DNA of 64,000 nt, from positions 28,184,001-28,248,000 of the forward strand of contig JBAIAC010000051.1 of assembly GCA_037349315.1 (NCBI GenBank), written 5' to 3'. Positions 22,981-34,984 of this stretch are shown here, in pieces (positions within the stretch are counted from its first letter, which is position 1; the number at the start of each line of letters is the position of its first letter). This stretch comes from Chelydra serpentina (lineage: Eukaryota; Chordata; Testudines; Chelydridae). A model generated the notes under the pieces. The model was not told the DNA's origin. It did not search any database and worked only from the letters and a program-made list of their open reading frames with translations. The translations under genes and the position numbers were made by a program.

Positions 22981-23313
22981 ATGTATACATGTGATCCACA
23001 TGTGGTGCACGGTGAAAGGCCTGCCCTTGACTACGTGGCTCTGGGAAGAAGGATAAAGGAGTTTGAGGCGCAAGTGGTGTTCTCGTCCATTCTCCCTGTG
23101 GCAGGAAAAGGCCGGGGTAGAGACCGTCGAATCGTGGAAGTCAACGAATGGCTACGCAGATGGTGTCGGAGAGAAGGGTTCAGATTCTTTGACCATGGGA
23201 TGGTGTTCCAAGAAGAAGGAGTGCTAGGCAGAGATGGGCTCCACCTGACGAAGAGAGAGAAGAGCATCTTTGGAAGCAGGCTGGCTAACCTAGTGAGGAG
23301 GGCTTTAAACTAG
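22981..23313 (+). pseudogene. CR1-A ORF1 fragment, SGNH-esterase-like C-terminus
   Basis: An open frame of 110 codons covers the C-terminal part of the CR1 ORF1 protein. The motif GRDGLHLTKR (about residues 78-87) matches the block V D..H of SGNH/GDSL esterases, a domain known in ORF1 of CR1-type LINEs. The N-terminal catalytic serine block is missing, as this copy is 5' truncated. The frame ends about 30 bases before the ORF2 segment, the usual ORF1-ORF2 arrangement. Confidence 0.7.
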
Positions 23314-23342
23314 GTTCACCGGGGGAAGAAGACCAAAGCCCC

Positions 23343-24101
23343 GTGGTAAGTGGGGAAGTGGGATACCAGGAAGAAGCACAAGTAGGTGAGTGCAAGAGGG
23401 GAGGGCTCCTGCCCCATACTGGGACAGCAGGACAATCGGTGAGTTATCTTAAATGCCTATACACAAATGCAAGAAGCCTGGGGAACAAGCAGGGAGAACT
23501 GGAAGTCCTGGCACAGTCAAGGAATTATGATGTAATTGGAATAACAGAGACTTGGTGGGATAACTCACATGATTGGAGTACTGTCATGGATGGATATAAA
23601 CTGTTCAGGAAGGATAGGCAGGGCAGAAAAGGTGGGGGAGTTGCGTTGTATGTAAGAGAGCAGTATGACTGCTCAGAGCTCCAGTATGAAACTGCAGAAA
23701 AACCTGAGAGTCTCTGGATTAAATTGAGAAGTGTGAGCAACAAGGGTAATGTCGTGGTGGGAGTCTGCTACAGACCACCAGACCAGGGGGATGAGGTGGA
23801 CGAGGCTTTCTTCCAGCAACTAACAGAAGTTACTAGATCACAGGCCCTGGTTCTCATGGGTGACTTTAATCACCCCGATATCTGCTGGGAGAGCAATACA
23901 GCGGTCCACAGACAATCCAGGAAGTTTTTGGAAAGTGTAGGGGACAATTTCCTGGTGCAAGTGCTGGAGGAACCAACTAGGGGAAAAGCTCTTCTTGACC
24001 TGCTGCTCACAAACAGGGAGGAAATAGTAGAAGAAAGGAGAGCAGTAGAATACAGAGCCTGGACTTCAGAAAAGCAGACTTTGACTCCCTCAGGGAACTG
24101 A
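23343..24101 (+). pseudogene. CR1-A ORF2, apurinic-type endonuclease part
   Basis: The frame shows the exonuclease/endonuclease/phosphatase fold used to nick target [14 protein letters not shown] (about residue 38), the catalytic glutamate in [22 protein letters not shown], and [12 protein letters not shown] with the catalytic Asp/Asn. The expected C-terminal SDH block is absent. A deletion after LLLTNREEI removes it and shifts the frame, so the reverse transcriptase continues in another frame at 24101. The endonuclease is therefore dead. Confidence 0.88.
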
Positions 24102-26131
24102 TGGGCAAGGTCCCCTGGGAGAATAACATGAGTGGGAAAGGAGTCGAGGAAAGCTGGCTGTATTTTAAAGAATCCTTATTGAGGTTGCAGGAACAAACCA
24201 TCCCGATGTGTAGAAAGAAAAGTAAATATGGCAGGCGACCAGCTTGGCTTAACAGTGAAATCCTTGCTCGTCTTAAACACAAAAAAGCAGCTTACAAGAA
24301 GTGGAAGATTGGACAAATGACCAGGGAGGAGTATAAAAATATTGTTCAGGCATGCAGGAGTGAAATTAGAAAGGCCAAATCACACTTGGAGTTGCAGCTA
24401 GCCGGAGATGTTAGGAGTAACAAGAAGGGTTTCTTCAGGTATGTGAGCAACAAGAAGAAAGTCAAGGAAAGTGTGGGCCCCTTGCTGAATGAGGGAGGGA
24501 ACCTAGTGACAGAGGATGTGGAGAAAGCTAGTGTACTCAATGCTTTTTTTGCCTCTGTCTTCACAGACAAGGTCAGCTCCCAGGCGGCTGCACTCCGCAG
24601 CACGGTATGGGGAGGAGGTGACCAGCTCTCTGTGGAGAAAGAAGTAGTTCGGGACTATTTAGAAAAGCTGGACGAGCACAAGTCCATGGGGCCGGATGCA
24701 CTGCATCCGAGGGTGCTAAAGGAGTTGGCCGATGTGATTGCAGAGCCAGTGGCCATTATCTTTGACAAATCATGGCAATCGGGGGAGGTCCCGGATGACT
24801 GGAAAAAAGCTAATGTAGTGCCCATCTTTAAAAAAGGGAAGAAGGAAGATCCGGGGAACTACAGGCCAGTCAGTCTCACCTCAGTCCCTGGAAAAATCAT
24901 GGAACAGGTCCTCAAGGAATCAATTCTGAACCACTTAAAGGAGGGGAAAGTGATCAGGAAAAGTCAGCATGGATTCACCAAGGGCAAGTCATGCCTGACT
25001 AACCTAATTGCCTTCTATGATGAGATAACTGGCTCTGTGGATGAGGGGAAAGCACTGGATGTGCTATTTCTTGACTTTAGTAAAGCTTTTGATAGAGTCT
25101 CCCACAGTGTTCTTGCCAGCAAGTTAAAGAAGTATGGGCTGGATGAATGGACGGTAAGGTGGATAGAAAACTGGCTGGATGGTCGTGCTCAACGGGTAGT
25201 GATCAATGGCTCCATGTCTAGTTGGCAGCCGGTATCAAGTGGAGTGCCCCAAGGGTCGGTGCTAGGGCCGGTTTTGTTCAATATCTTCATCAACGATCAG
25301 GAGGATGGTGTGGACTGCACCATTAGCAAGTTTGCAGATGACACTAAAATGGGAGGAGTGGTTGATACGCTGGAGGGTAGGGACAGGATATAGAGGGATC
25401 TAGACAAATTAGAGGATTGGGCCAAAAGAAATCTGATGAGGTTCAACAAGGACAAGTGCAGAGTCCTGCACTTAGGACGGAAGAATCCCATGCACTGCTA
25501 CAGACTAGGGACCTAATGGCTGGGCAGCAGTTCTGCAGAAAAGGACCTAGGGGTTATGGTGGACGAAAAGCTGAATATGAGTCAACAGTGTGCCCTTGTT
25601 GCCAAGAAGTCTAACGGCATTTTGGGCTGTATAAGTAGGGGCATTTCCAGCAGATCGAGGGACGTGATTATTCCCCTCTATTCGGCACTGGTGAGGCCTC
25701 ATTTGGAGTACTGTGTCCAGTTTTGGGCCCCACACTACAAGAAGGAGGTGGATAAATTGGAAAGAGTCCAACGGAGGGCAATAAAAATGATTAGGGGGCT
25801 GGAGCACATGACTTATGAGGAGAGGCTGTGGGAACTGGGATTGTTTAGCCTGCAGAAGAGAAGAATGAGGAGGGATTTGATAGCTGCTTTCAACTACCTA
25901 AAAGGGGGTTCCAAAGAGGATGGATCTAGACTGTTCTCAGTGATATAAGATGACAGAACAAGGAGTAATGGTCTCAAGTTGCAGAGGGGGAGGTTTAGCT
26001 TGGATATTAGGAAAAACTTTTTCACTAGTAGGGTGGTGAAGCACTGGAATGGGTTACCTAGGGAGGTAGTGGAATCTCCTTTCTTAGAGGTTTTTAAGGT
26101 CAGGCTTGACAAAGCCCTGGCTGGGATGATC
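24101..26131 (+). pseudogene. CR1-A ORF2, reverse transcriptase and C-terminus
   Basis: The 24101-25393 frame carries the reverse transcriptase: [20 protein letters not shown], the [14 protein letters not shown] block, FLDFSKAFD (first catalytic Asp), [11 protein letters not shown] and the catalytic FADD. It stops at a TAG at 25391-25393, where the B and C copies have a Gln codon. The homologous frame goes on to about 26131 but has further stops near 25514 (TAA for Glu) and near 25946 (TAA). The conserved tail [12 protein letters not shown] is still readable. It is a recently decayed copy. Confidence 0.92.
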
Positions 26132-26220
26132 TAGTTGGGGTTGGTCCTGCTTTGAGCAGGGGGTTGGACTAGATGACCTCCTGAGGTCCCTTCCAACCCT
26201 GAGATTCTATGATTCTATGA

Positions 26221-27481
26221 AAGATTTTACATTGTCAGCCTCTAAAAATGTCAGAATGTCTAATGCTGAAATCTCTCCCAAAGCCCGACTGTCATCCCCA
26301 TCCCTGTATATTTAGATTGAGGGTGGAGCATTACATCCGCCAAATAACCTAGATCAACCCTACTGAAGGAATCAGAATGGAGTTTGTTCCTCTCCACAGC
26401 CCTGTGCTAGATTCTCAGCAAGGCTGGTTTCAGAAACCAGGTTAATGAAGCTTAAGCAGCATTACGTGTTGGGGAAATCACCTACAGCAAATTGTGTCTA
26501 AAAGATAAATTGTTCTAGTTCTGTAAGTGCCCAACTGAAATGTTTACATGGAGATGGCAGACAACATAACATTTCTGAAGAAAGATAACAACAGAAACCA
26601 CATAGAGATGGAGCAACTAGATGTGTTCGTGCCGTTGGAAAGCTTGGCTGCAGAGAAGCATATGGATAGATTTCATAAAACTTCTGGGAAATCATTTTCC
26701 TGAAACATGGCCTGACTTCTACCTCAGGCACCCCCAGGCCTGCTCATTCAGCCTGAAAGACACTGTTTTGTTTCCTAATTCTCAGCCTTAGTCTTATTTA
26801 TCACCCATTCCTCAGCTCTACCCCTTTCCTCTTCCTCTTTCAGGAGGAGGTAGAGAAAGGATGCCTTCACCAACACCTATCTACCTGGAATGAGTCATGT
26901 GAAGTACTCCCTCTTTTTGCATATACGTTACAAATATATCTGACCATAAATAACTGGCTTCAGATGTATTTGGGACAAATCTCCCCACCTTCTTCTCACA
27001 CTGTCTAAAATCCAAGTGCACCAATGGATCCAGTCATCCAGCGATTCCGTTCCCTTTTCTTTGCACTTTTGCATTCAGTGTCCCAAAACAGATTTAGCCT
27101 CTTTATGCCACTTGAGCAAAGAACCCATGTTTAATGTTACTCATGGGAGTGCATCATTATTTGCTGGATCAGCATCTTAGCAGGTGTTGTATGAAGTCAG
27201 TGGGTAGATACCTATGCCAACTTTCACCAGCTGAGGACCTGACTGTACGAGGGAGGGAGAGAGGCAGGGATGTTACCCTGCAGTAGCTGCCCCCAAGACA
27301 AGATTAGGGCTCTAAAAGCAGTAGCAGCTGTGATACTCTTCTCTAGCTTCTTGTAGATACCTGTGTTGCTAGAGGTGAGGGAGTAGGGTTCTAGGCCCCA
27401 GGCTCTACATATAAGCGTTCACATGAGCTTTAGTTTGCAAAATAATTATATCTGCTATCTGAAGTACAGCAAGTCACTACA
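26221..27481. other. Unassigned DNA
   Basis: No gene or recognisable element is seen between CR1-A and the old CR1-like tail. Confidence 0.45.
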
Positions 27482-27485
27482 CCAC

Positions 27486-27740
27486 CCCCAAGGATGTGTG
27501 AAGAATTAAGTTAGAAGGAGACAAGTTCAGACTGGAGATAAGGTGTAAAATTTAACGGTGAGGGTAATTAACCCCTGGAACTATTTACTAAGTGTTTGTG
27601 GAGGATTCTCCACCACTGGCCATTTTAAAATCAGACCTAGATGGTTTTTTATTTTAAAGAAATGCTCTGATTCAAACATGAATTATTGTGGGGCAGTTCT
27701 CTGGCCTGTGTTATACAGAAGGGCAGGCTAGATCCCTGCA
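27486..27740 (+). repeat. Old CR1-like 3' fragment
   Basis: Conceptual translation still shows the weakly conserved tail of CR1-type ORF2 (phrases like 'CLWRILHHWPF'), then a diverged 3' untranslated part with ggcaggctagat. Its first 116 bases are nearly duplicated at 28699-28815. Confidence 0.55.
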
Positions 27741-27950
27741 TAGGTTGGTTATTGACAAGGGAAGGCCTTTCTGTTCTGCAATGGGAGAATTTTCTTCCTG
27801 ATGCAGATTAAAGGTGGTGCTGCTGCTAACCTCTGTTTTTCAACATTCTCTGAGTATCTTTCCCCTTTGGTTTCCTTTTGTGGGGGGGTAGATTCTGCCC
27901 TCTTTTTCACCAGGATTTGCTCTGCCCTCTGCACAGGCACTGGCGGATGT

Positions 27951-28132
27951 CATAGAATCATAGAATCTCAGGGTTGGAAGGGACCTTAGGAGGTCATCTA
28001 GTCCAACCCCCTGCTCAAAGCAGGACCAATCCCCAATTTTTGCCCCAGATCCCTAAATGGCCCCCTCAAGGATTGAACTCCCAACCCTGGGTTTAGCAGG
28101 CCAGTGCTCAAACCACTGAGCTATCCCTCCCA
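27951..28132 (-). repeat. Cry I-type SINE, copy 2
   Basis: The same organisation as copy 1 on the minus strand: tRNA-like head near 28085-28132 with agggatagctcag and gttcaatcc, then the CR1-like tail down to catagaatcatagaatc at 27951. The preceding direct repeat was not identified. Confidence 0.85.
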
Positions 28133-28529
28133 ACTGTGCTTTGATTTCATTCCTGTAGTAAGTGCAGTACAGCACGCAGCTGTGATGGGAATATTAGTGC
28201 CTTAGCAGCTCCCTCCTGAGTGCCACTGCTGCCTGTTGTTGCTCTCCGTCTTTGTGTCATGCCAGCTGGTCCAGGAGAGGGTTCTATGAGAGGGTCAATG
28301 GGGGGTAAAGGACAGCGTCACAGGAGTTTACAGTGCCAGTGCTGCAGAGCCCTGAACACAGACTACTCTGCTTTCCAGTGTCAATACGTCAAGTTACACT
28401 GACAACATGACACATAATGGCAATTTCTTGAGCAAAATGCACCCACCTGTCTGAGCAAGAAACATTTAAGCGCCACGTTCTCCTCATACTGCAATTAGAA
28501 CATTTGTGGGATTAGGGCCTGCTCCAGTT
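28133..28529. other. Unassigned DNA
   Basis: No gene or repeat is recognised. Confidence 0.4.
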
Positions 28530-29120
28530 CATAGAATCTTAGAAGATTAGGGTTGGAAGAGACCTCAGGAGGTCATCTAGTCCAACCCCCTGCTCAAAGC
28601 AGGACCAACACTAACTAAATCATCCCAGCCAGGGCTTTGTCAAGCCTGACCTTAAAAACCTCTAAGGCTGGAGATTCCACCACCCACCATGACACCAACC
28701 CCAAGGATGTGTGAAGAATGAAGTTAGAAGGAGACAAATTCAGACTGGAGATAAGGTGTAAAATTTAACGGTGAGGGTAAATTAACATCTGGAACTATTT
28801 ACTGAGTGTTTGTGGTAACCCATTCCAGTGCTTCACCACCCTCCTAGTGAAATAGTGTTTCTTAATATCCAACCTAGACCTCCCACACTGCAACTTAAGA
28901 CCATTGCACCTTGTTCTGTCATCTGCCACCACTGAGAACAGCCTAGCTCCAACCTCTTTGGAACCCCCCTTCAGGTAGTTGAAGGATGCTATCAAATCCC
29001 CCCTCACTCTTCTCTTCTGCAGACTAAATAAGCCCAGTTCCCTCAGCCTCTCCTCATAAGTCATGTGCCCCAGCCCCATAATCATTTTCATTGTCCTCTG
29101 CTGGACTCTCTACAATTTGT
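28530..29120 (-). mobile_element. CR1 LINE copy D, 3' end only, with internal insertion
   Basis: On the minus strand the last part of ORF2 ([19 protein letters not shown] at 29067 and downstream) and the 3' untranslated tail are present, truncated at about 29120. Between the blocks matching 39285-39295 of CR1-C, about 10 bases are replaced by roughly 125 bp at 28692-28816 that copy DNA from 27486-27601. Confidence 0.85.
28699..28815 (+). repeat. Displaced copy of 27486-27601 inside CR1-D
   Basis: These 117 bases match 27486-27601 in direct orientation with only a few differences. Both run from ccccaaggatgtgtgaag to gtgtttgtgg. CR1-C, at the equivalent point, reads straight from ccaccacc to taacccattcc with ctccctagg between, so this block is an insertion here. 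Confidence 0.85.
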
Positions 29121-31886
29121 TCCCAATAGGAACCTATCCATAGACTTCAGAGGGCATTGGACCCGGCCCTTATTGGGGTGGTTACTGAGTGAATAACCCA
29201 CGAAACCCCAGCGTGGAATTCCAGAGGTAGCAGATTTCCAGTGCTGAGAAGCCATTGGGATTTCAAGGCGACACAATACTTTAAAATGGAATGAGATGAG
29301 CAAATTGGTCTTTCCCAGTTCTAATTTCTAAGGGTGAGGTTTTCAGCATTAGATTAACTCAGCTCCCATTGAAGCCAATGGGCATTTTACCACTGACCTA
29401 AGTAGAACTGGGCCAATGCTGCGAACATTTGAAAATCCCACCATAGGACTCTATCAGTGGGGTGGGAGAGGAATTGTTCAGGGCCCAGGGGTTAGAGCTG
29501 AGAATAATTAGATGAAATTAAGAAAAGAAAAGTATAGGTTGAATATCCACAAACATTTCCTAGCAGTGGGATCTGTTAGTCTGTGGAATAGCCTCTCTGG
29601 GGACATGGCAGCAGGCCCATGACTTCAGAAATGTAAACAGAGCAAAGCACTAGAGAATATTACAGACAAATCTTACACTGGCCAGCAGATGACTGAAGTA
29701 TTTAAAAGTTCCTATCTCCTGTGTCCATCACCATGGTATCTGCCTTGTGAATCTATTAAATCAACACCATTAGCTACCTTGTCTCAAAATGTTATAGTCT
29801 ATGGACAGAAGCATAATGTGGGTGTGGCTTCACAGCATTTACTGACCTCCAGCATATACTGTAATTTGCTTGAAGCCCAGCCAACCCTTAATTTTTTTTT
29901 GCTAACTAGGTCATATGCAAATCTAAAAATAATGCAGACGTGACAAAGCTTATTTGAGACAGATCTTAGCAGATAGACACAGCTCTGCTCCAGAGCTGAA
30001 AGAGACAAGATTTAGATATACAATCCTCCCTAACAACTTTGGCCTAGTCCCTTGAGAAACCCAGCCTTCACATGTAACTTCCCACTAGCAATCCTAGATC
30101 TTCATAATGAGATAAAGGTCTGTGCAATACCAAAGAACAGAGATAGGGTACTTGTGGCTTCCTCACACTCATTTGCTTTTAAATGCTTTGTTCAGCATAG
30201 GGAAAGGAGTAAGCCTTGCAGAGGATCACTCCCTATGATGATTAGACACGAGGAAGGAAATCTACTGCATGATCTTATTCTGAAGTCGAACATTATGGAC
30301 TATGCACCATGGACAGATTTAGACTTTATGCTCCTTGAGGCAGAGCATGCCCCTTGTTATATGTTTATGCAGCACCCAGCCCAATGGGGCCCTGATGCTG
30401 GCTGCTACTATAATAAAGCAATAGGAATAATAATAAAATAGCTGTATCTGGCCAATTAACTCTTAAGGAAAATAGGAAGACAGACAGGAATTTAAGCAGT
30501 TAAAAACACTGGTTACTGAGCCAGTCCACTGACTTAACTAAGTCATTTGCATTATCAGTAGATGCACCTTCCAATGGATGAGGTTCATGCCTCATGCAGA
30601 GCAGCAGCCATTTTTATTTCCACCAAGATCCCTGAACAAGGTAGGAAGAAACTACACCTCGATTGAAAAGGGGACGCTGACAGTTGTGCTTGGTTATACC
30701 GCCAAAGGCAAGGTCCGGGCTGGTGAATGCAGAAATGGCAGAGAGAGGTGTTGCTGGAGCTATACTACTGGGCTGTCCATAATGGTTCTGTACAGACAAA
30801 GGACACACATTCCAAAGTGCCTTGTATGCCCTGGACTTGTTTAGGGCACAAGAAAACCCCAGGGTTGGCAGAGCTACTGGCTGTACAGCCCAGCATGGCA
30901 GTAGCAGAGATATTCTCTGGCTTGTTACTACACTCTGGGGGATACTGACTGGCCTTCCATTGCCTCAAAGGAGACGGGGAACAGTCACCACACCAGTCAG
31001 CTCCCAGTTCAGAGGGCAGCCTGAGGATGGGCTCGAGGCGTGCTGAACAGTTAGTCTCTGGGAGGACTTGAATACACCCGGACATTTTCCCACCATGCAC
31101 AGTGGCCGGATAGTGCAGAAGAAGGAATTCACTTTGACATCAAGAAAGGTATTTCGATAGGATAATTTAAAAGAAAAACAAATGACAGAACCACCAGACC
31201 TCCAGCCGTGGGATCGCTCACTGGGAGTGAAGGCACCAAGGGGTGAGGAGCATCTAAATCTGGCCTGGACCCTCTGTTTTTCACCCTATGTGTTGGTGCT
31301 ATGGAGAACAATGTCAACTCCACATTAATTCAATTCAGAAGATAACTAACAGGGAGGGCCAATAAACACAGCTGAAGAGAGATGCAGATTACAGAGGGAA
31401 AAGGCGATGGAGCGATATAAGTGAGATGAGATTTAATATAGATCAGCGTGGTGGTGACAGAGCTGGAGAGAATGCATCCTCCTCAGCCGAGCTCCCCCAG
31501 TAATACGGGAGATGGTGATTCACCAAGCTGGAATGCAGAAAAGGACCCAGGGATCACAACAGAAGATAAATGGGGTGTAAAAATCCCACAGAAACCCACC
31601 CCAGGCAAGCGTGGGAAGCCTTGCCGGGCAGACAAGGGGATAACACCGCTAACTCAGCCTCGGCAAGGTCATCCTTGGGATGCTGAGTGCAATTTTGGGT
31701 CCCTCACTATAAAAAGAGACTTTGGAAATATAAAAAGCAACTAAAGGGCTTAGGCAGAGCTGGGAAGTGGGAGCCTGGAAAGTAGGGGGGCATTTGGTGG
31801 GAGTGGCCTAATACTCTGGAGTTAGTCTGCCATTGCAGCTGCCAGCTTTGGAATGAACTGTAGAACAGGTGTCCTTATCTGACATA
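29121..31886. other. Mostly unassigned DNA with old CR1 and repeat relics
   Basis: No gene is seen. At about 29515-29610 the plus strand translates to a diverged CR1 tail (phrases like 'LAVGSVSLWNSLSGD'). At about 30310-30440 is an old repeat with 'cagcacccagcccaatgggg' ending in a short (aat)n tract. The rest, including short open frames at 30052-30441 and 31448-31744, shows no motif. Confidence 0.45.
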
Positions 31887-33585
31887 GGGAGGGAACCTAG
31901 TGACAGAGGATGTGGAGAAAGCTAGTGTACTCAATGCTTTTTTTGCCTCTCTCTTCACAGACAAGGTCAGCTCCCAGACGGCTGCACTCCGCAGCATGGT
32001 ATGGGGAGGAGGTGAACAGCCCTCTGTGGAGAAAGAAGTAGTTCGGGACTATTTAGAAAAGCTGGACGAGCACAAGTCCATGGGGCCGGATGCACTGCAT
32101 CCGAGGGTGCCGATGTGATTGCAGAGCCATTGGCCATTATCTTTGACAAATCGTGGCAATCGGGGGAGGTCCCGGATGACTGGAAAAAAGCTAATGTAGT
32201 GCCCATCTTTAAAAAAGGGAAGAAGGAAGATCCGGGGAACTACAGGCCAGTCAGTCTCACCTCAGTCCCTGGAAAAATCATGCAACAGGTCCTCAAATTC
32301 TGAACCACTTAAAGGAGAGGAAAGTGAACAGGAACAGTCAGCATGGATTCACCAAGGGCAAGTCATGCCTGACTAACCTAATTGCCTTCTATGATGAGAT
32401 AACTGGCTCTGTGGATGAGGGGAAAGCAGTGGATGTGCTATTTCTTGACTTTAGCAAAGCTTTTGATACAGTCTCCCACAGTATTCTTGCCAGCAAGTTA
32501 AAGAAGTATGGGCTGGATGAATGGATGGTAAGGTGGATAGAAAACTGGCTAGATGGTAGGACTCAATGGGTAGTGATCAATGGCTCCATGTCTAGTTGGC
32601 AGCCGGTATCAAGTGGAGTGCCCCAAGGGTCGGTGCTGGGGCCGGTTTTGTTCAATATCTTCATTAACGATCTGGAGGATGGTGTGGACTGCACCCTTAG
32701 CAAGTTTGCAGATGACACTAAAATGGGAGGAGTGGTTGATACGCTGGAGGGTAGGGATAGCATACAGAGGGACCTAGACAAATTAGAGGATTGGGCCAAA
32801 AGAAATATACTGAGGTTCAACAAGGACAAGTGTAGAGTCCTGCACTTAGGATGGAAGAATCCCATGCACTGCTACAGACTAGGGACCGAATGGCTGGGCA
32901 GCAGTTCTGCAGAAAAGGAACTAGGGGTTACGGTGGACGAAAAGCTGAATATGAGTCAACAGTGTGACCTTGTTGCCAAGAAGGCTAATGGCATTTTGGG
33001 TTGCATAAGTAGGGGCATTTCCAGCAGATCGAGGGACGTGATCATTCCCCTCTCTTCGGCACTGGTGAGGCCTCATTTGGAGTACTGTGTCCAGTTTTGG
33101 GCCCCACACTACAAGAAGGATGTGGATAAATTGGAAAGAGTCCAACGGAGGGCAACAAAAATGATTAGGGGGCTGGAGCACATGACTTATGAGGAGAGGC
33201 TGAGGGAACTGGGATTGTTTAGCCTGCAGAAGAGAAGAATGAGGGGGGATTTGATAGCTGCTTTCAACTACCTAAAAGGGGATTCCAAAGAGGATGGATC
33301 TAGACTGTTCTCAGTGGTAGAAGATGACAGAACAAGTAGTAATGGTCTCAAGTTGCAGAGGGGGAGGTTTAGGTTGGATATTAGGAAAAACTTTTTCACT
33401 AGTAGGGTGGTGAAGCACTGGAATGGGTTACCTAGGGAGGTGGTGGAATCTCCTTCCTTAGAGGTTTTTAAGGTCAGGCTTGACAAAGCCCTGGCTGGGA
33501 TGATCTAGTTGAGGTTGGTCCTGCTATGAGCAGGGGGTTGGACTAGGTGACCTCCTGAGGTCCCTTCCAACCCTGAGATTCTATG
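31887..33585 (+). mobile_element. CR1 LINE copy B, 5' truncated
   Basis: The copy starts abruptly at agggagggaacctagtgac, matching CR1-A from about 24493, and ends at ccctgagattctatg. The 5' truncation is typical of CR1 target-primed insertion. Confidence 0.92.
31900..33508 (+). pseudogene. CR1-B ORF2 (reverse transcriptase), two frameshifts
   Basis: Three consecutive frames (31900-32118, 32115-32303, 32324-33508) cover the reverse transcriptase and C-terminus. Compared with CR1-A, about 13 bases are missing near 32108 (inside the LKELAD segment) and about 8 near 32297, each shifting the frame. From 32324 the frame is open for 394 codons and contains [28 protein letters not shown] and the conserved tail [19 protein letters not shown]. 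It is not functional because of the truncation and shifts. Confidence 0.9.
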
Positions 33586-34019
33586 TCTTTTCGAGGTGCT
33601 GGGCATATATAAACATAGTAATTGCAATACAGACCCCTGCCCCAACAACTCCTGCATTGTCACATGGAGCACTGAAAGTGCATGTAGCAGAATAATACCT
33701 ATTGAATTCAACTCCCCAATAAATAGCTAACAGAGCTCTGAACTGCTCCTGGTGCTATTCATTTTCATATTCAGTGCAGCAAAACCAACCAGCTTCGAAT
33801 TTGCCAGGAGCTACCACTGAACTGCCAGCCCGCGAGCGACGCGAATGCCCGGGGTGCTTTGCCATCTCGGTTGCCATGGACTACACAGGACCTCGGTGCA
33901 GTCTCAGTACAGCTCCTGATGGAGAAGGTGTCCATGTCTACACACCACCCACAGGACTCATTGGCCCCCTTTGGGTGATCTCGGCAATCGCAGCAAGGCT
34001 ACTGAGACTGAATTCCCCT
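33586..34019. other. Unassigned DNA between CR1-B and CR1-F
   Basis: No motif is seen in the short open frames here. Confidence 0.4.
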
Positions 34020-34774
34020 TAGCCATAGACTCATAGACTTTAAGGTCAGAAGGGACCATTATGATCATCTAGTCTGATCTCCTGCACAATGCAGGCCACA
34101 GAATCTTACCCACCCGCTCCTGGAATAATCCTCTCACCTATGTCTCAGCTATTGAAGTCCTCAAATCATGGTTTAAAGACTTCAAGATGCAGAGAATCCT
34201 CCAGTAAGTGACCCGTGCCCCATGCTGCAGAGGAAGGTGAAAAACCTCTAGGGCCTCTGCCAATCTACCCTGGAGGAAAATTCCTTCCTGACCCCAAATA
34301 TGGCAATCAGCTGAACCCTGAGCATGTGGGCAAGACTCACCATCCAGGAAAAAGTTTGCTGTAGTAACTTCTAACATCCCATCACTGACCATTTGTCCTA
34401 TTTACCACTGATGGCAATTAATTGACCTTCAACTAAGATCATGTTATCCCATCAAACCATCCCCTCCATAAACTTATCTAGCTTAATCTTGAAGCCAGAT
34501 AGGTCTTTTGCCCCCACTGCTTCCCTTGGAAGGCTGTTCCAGAACTTCACTCCTTTGATGGTTAGAAACCTTCATCTAATTTCAAATCTAAACTTCCTGA
34601 TGGCCAGTTTATATCCATTTGTTCTTGCGTCCACATTGGTACTGAGCTTAAATAATTCCTCTCCCTCCCTGGTATTTATCCCTCTGATATATTTAAAGAG
34701 AGCAATCATATCTCCCCTCAGCCTTCTTTCATTTAAGATAAACAAACCAAGCTCCTTGAGTCTTTTTTTTTAAA

Positions 34775-34980
34775 GTTTAAAATGGAGATATGCCAATCTC
34801 CTAGAAGTGGAAAGACTTTTCAAGGTCATTGAGTCCAGTCCCCTGCCTTCACCAGCAGGACCAAGTACTGTCCCCTGACAGATTTTTGCCCCAGATCCCT
34901 AAATGGCCCCCTCAAGGATTGAACTCACAACTCTGGGTTTAGCAGGCCATTGCTCAAAACACTGAGCTATCCCTCCCCCC
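34775..34980 (-). repeat. tRNA-headed SINE with a different tail, nested in CR1-F
   Basis: On the minus strand the head is the same as in the Cry I-type copies (gggatagctcag, gttcaatcc). The tail differs after ggggcaaaaatctg and ends in 'ctaggagattggcatatctcc'. CR1-F coding sequence resumes on both sides (LKELGL side at about 34760, [12 protein letters not shown] side at about 35000), so the SINE is younger than CR1-F. Confidence 0.78.
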
Positions 34981-34984
34981 CTAA

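Larger units (their letters stand above)
22957..26220 (+). mobile_element. CR1 LINE copy A, nearly full length but broken
   Basis: About 3.26 kb holding the end of ORF1 and nearly all of ORF2, ending in the CR1 3' terminus attctatgattctatg. It is closely related to CR1-B and CR1-C in this window. ORF2 is broken by an internal deletion in the endonuclease and at least three stops, so the copy cannot move on its own. Confidence 0.93.
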
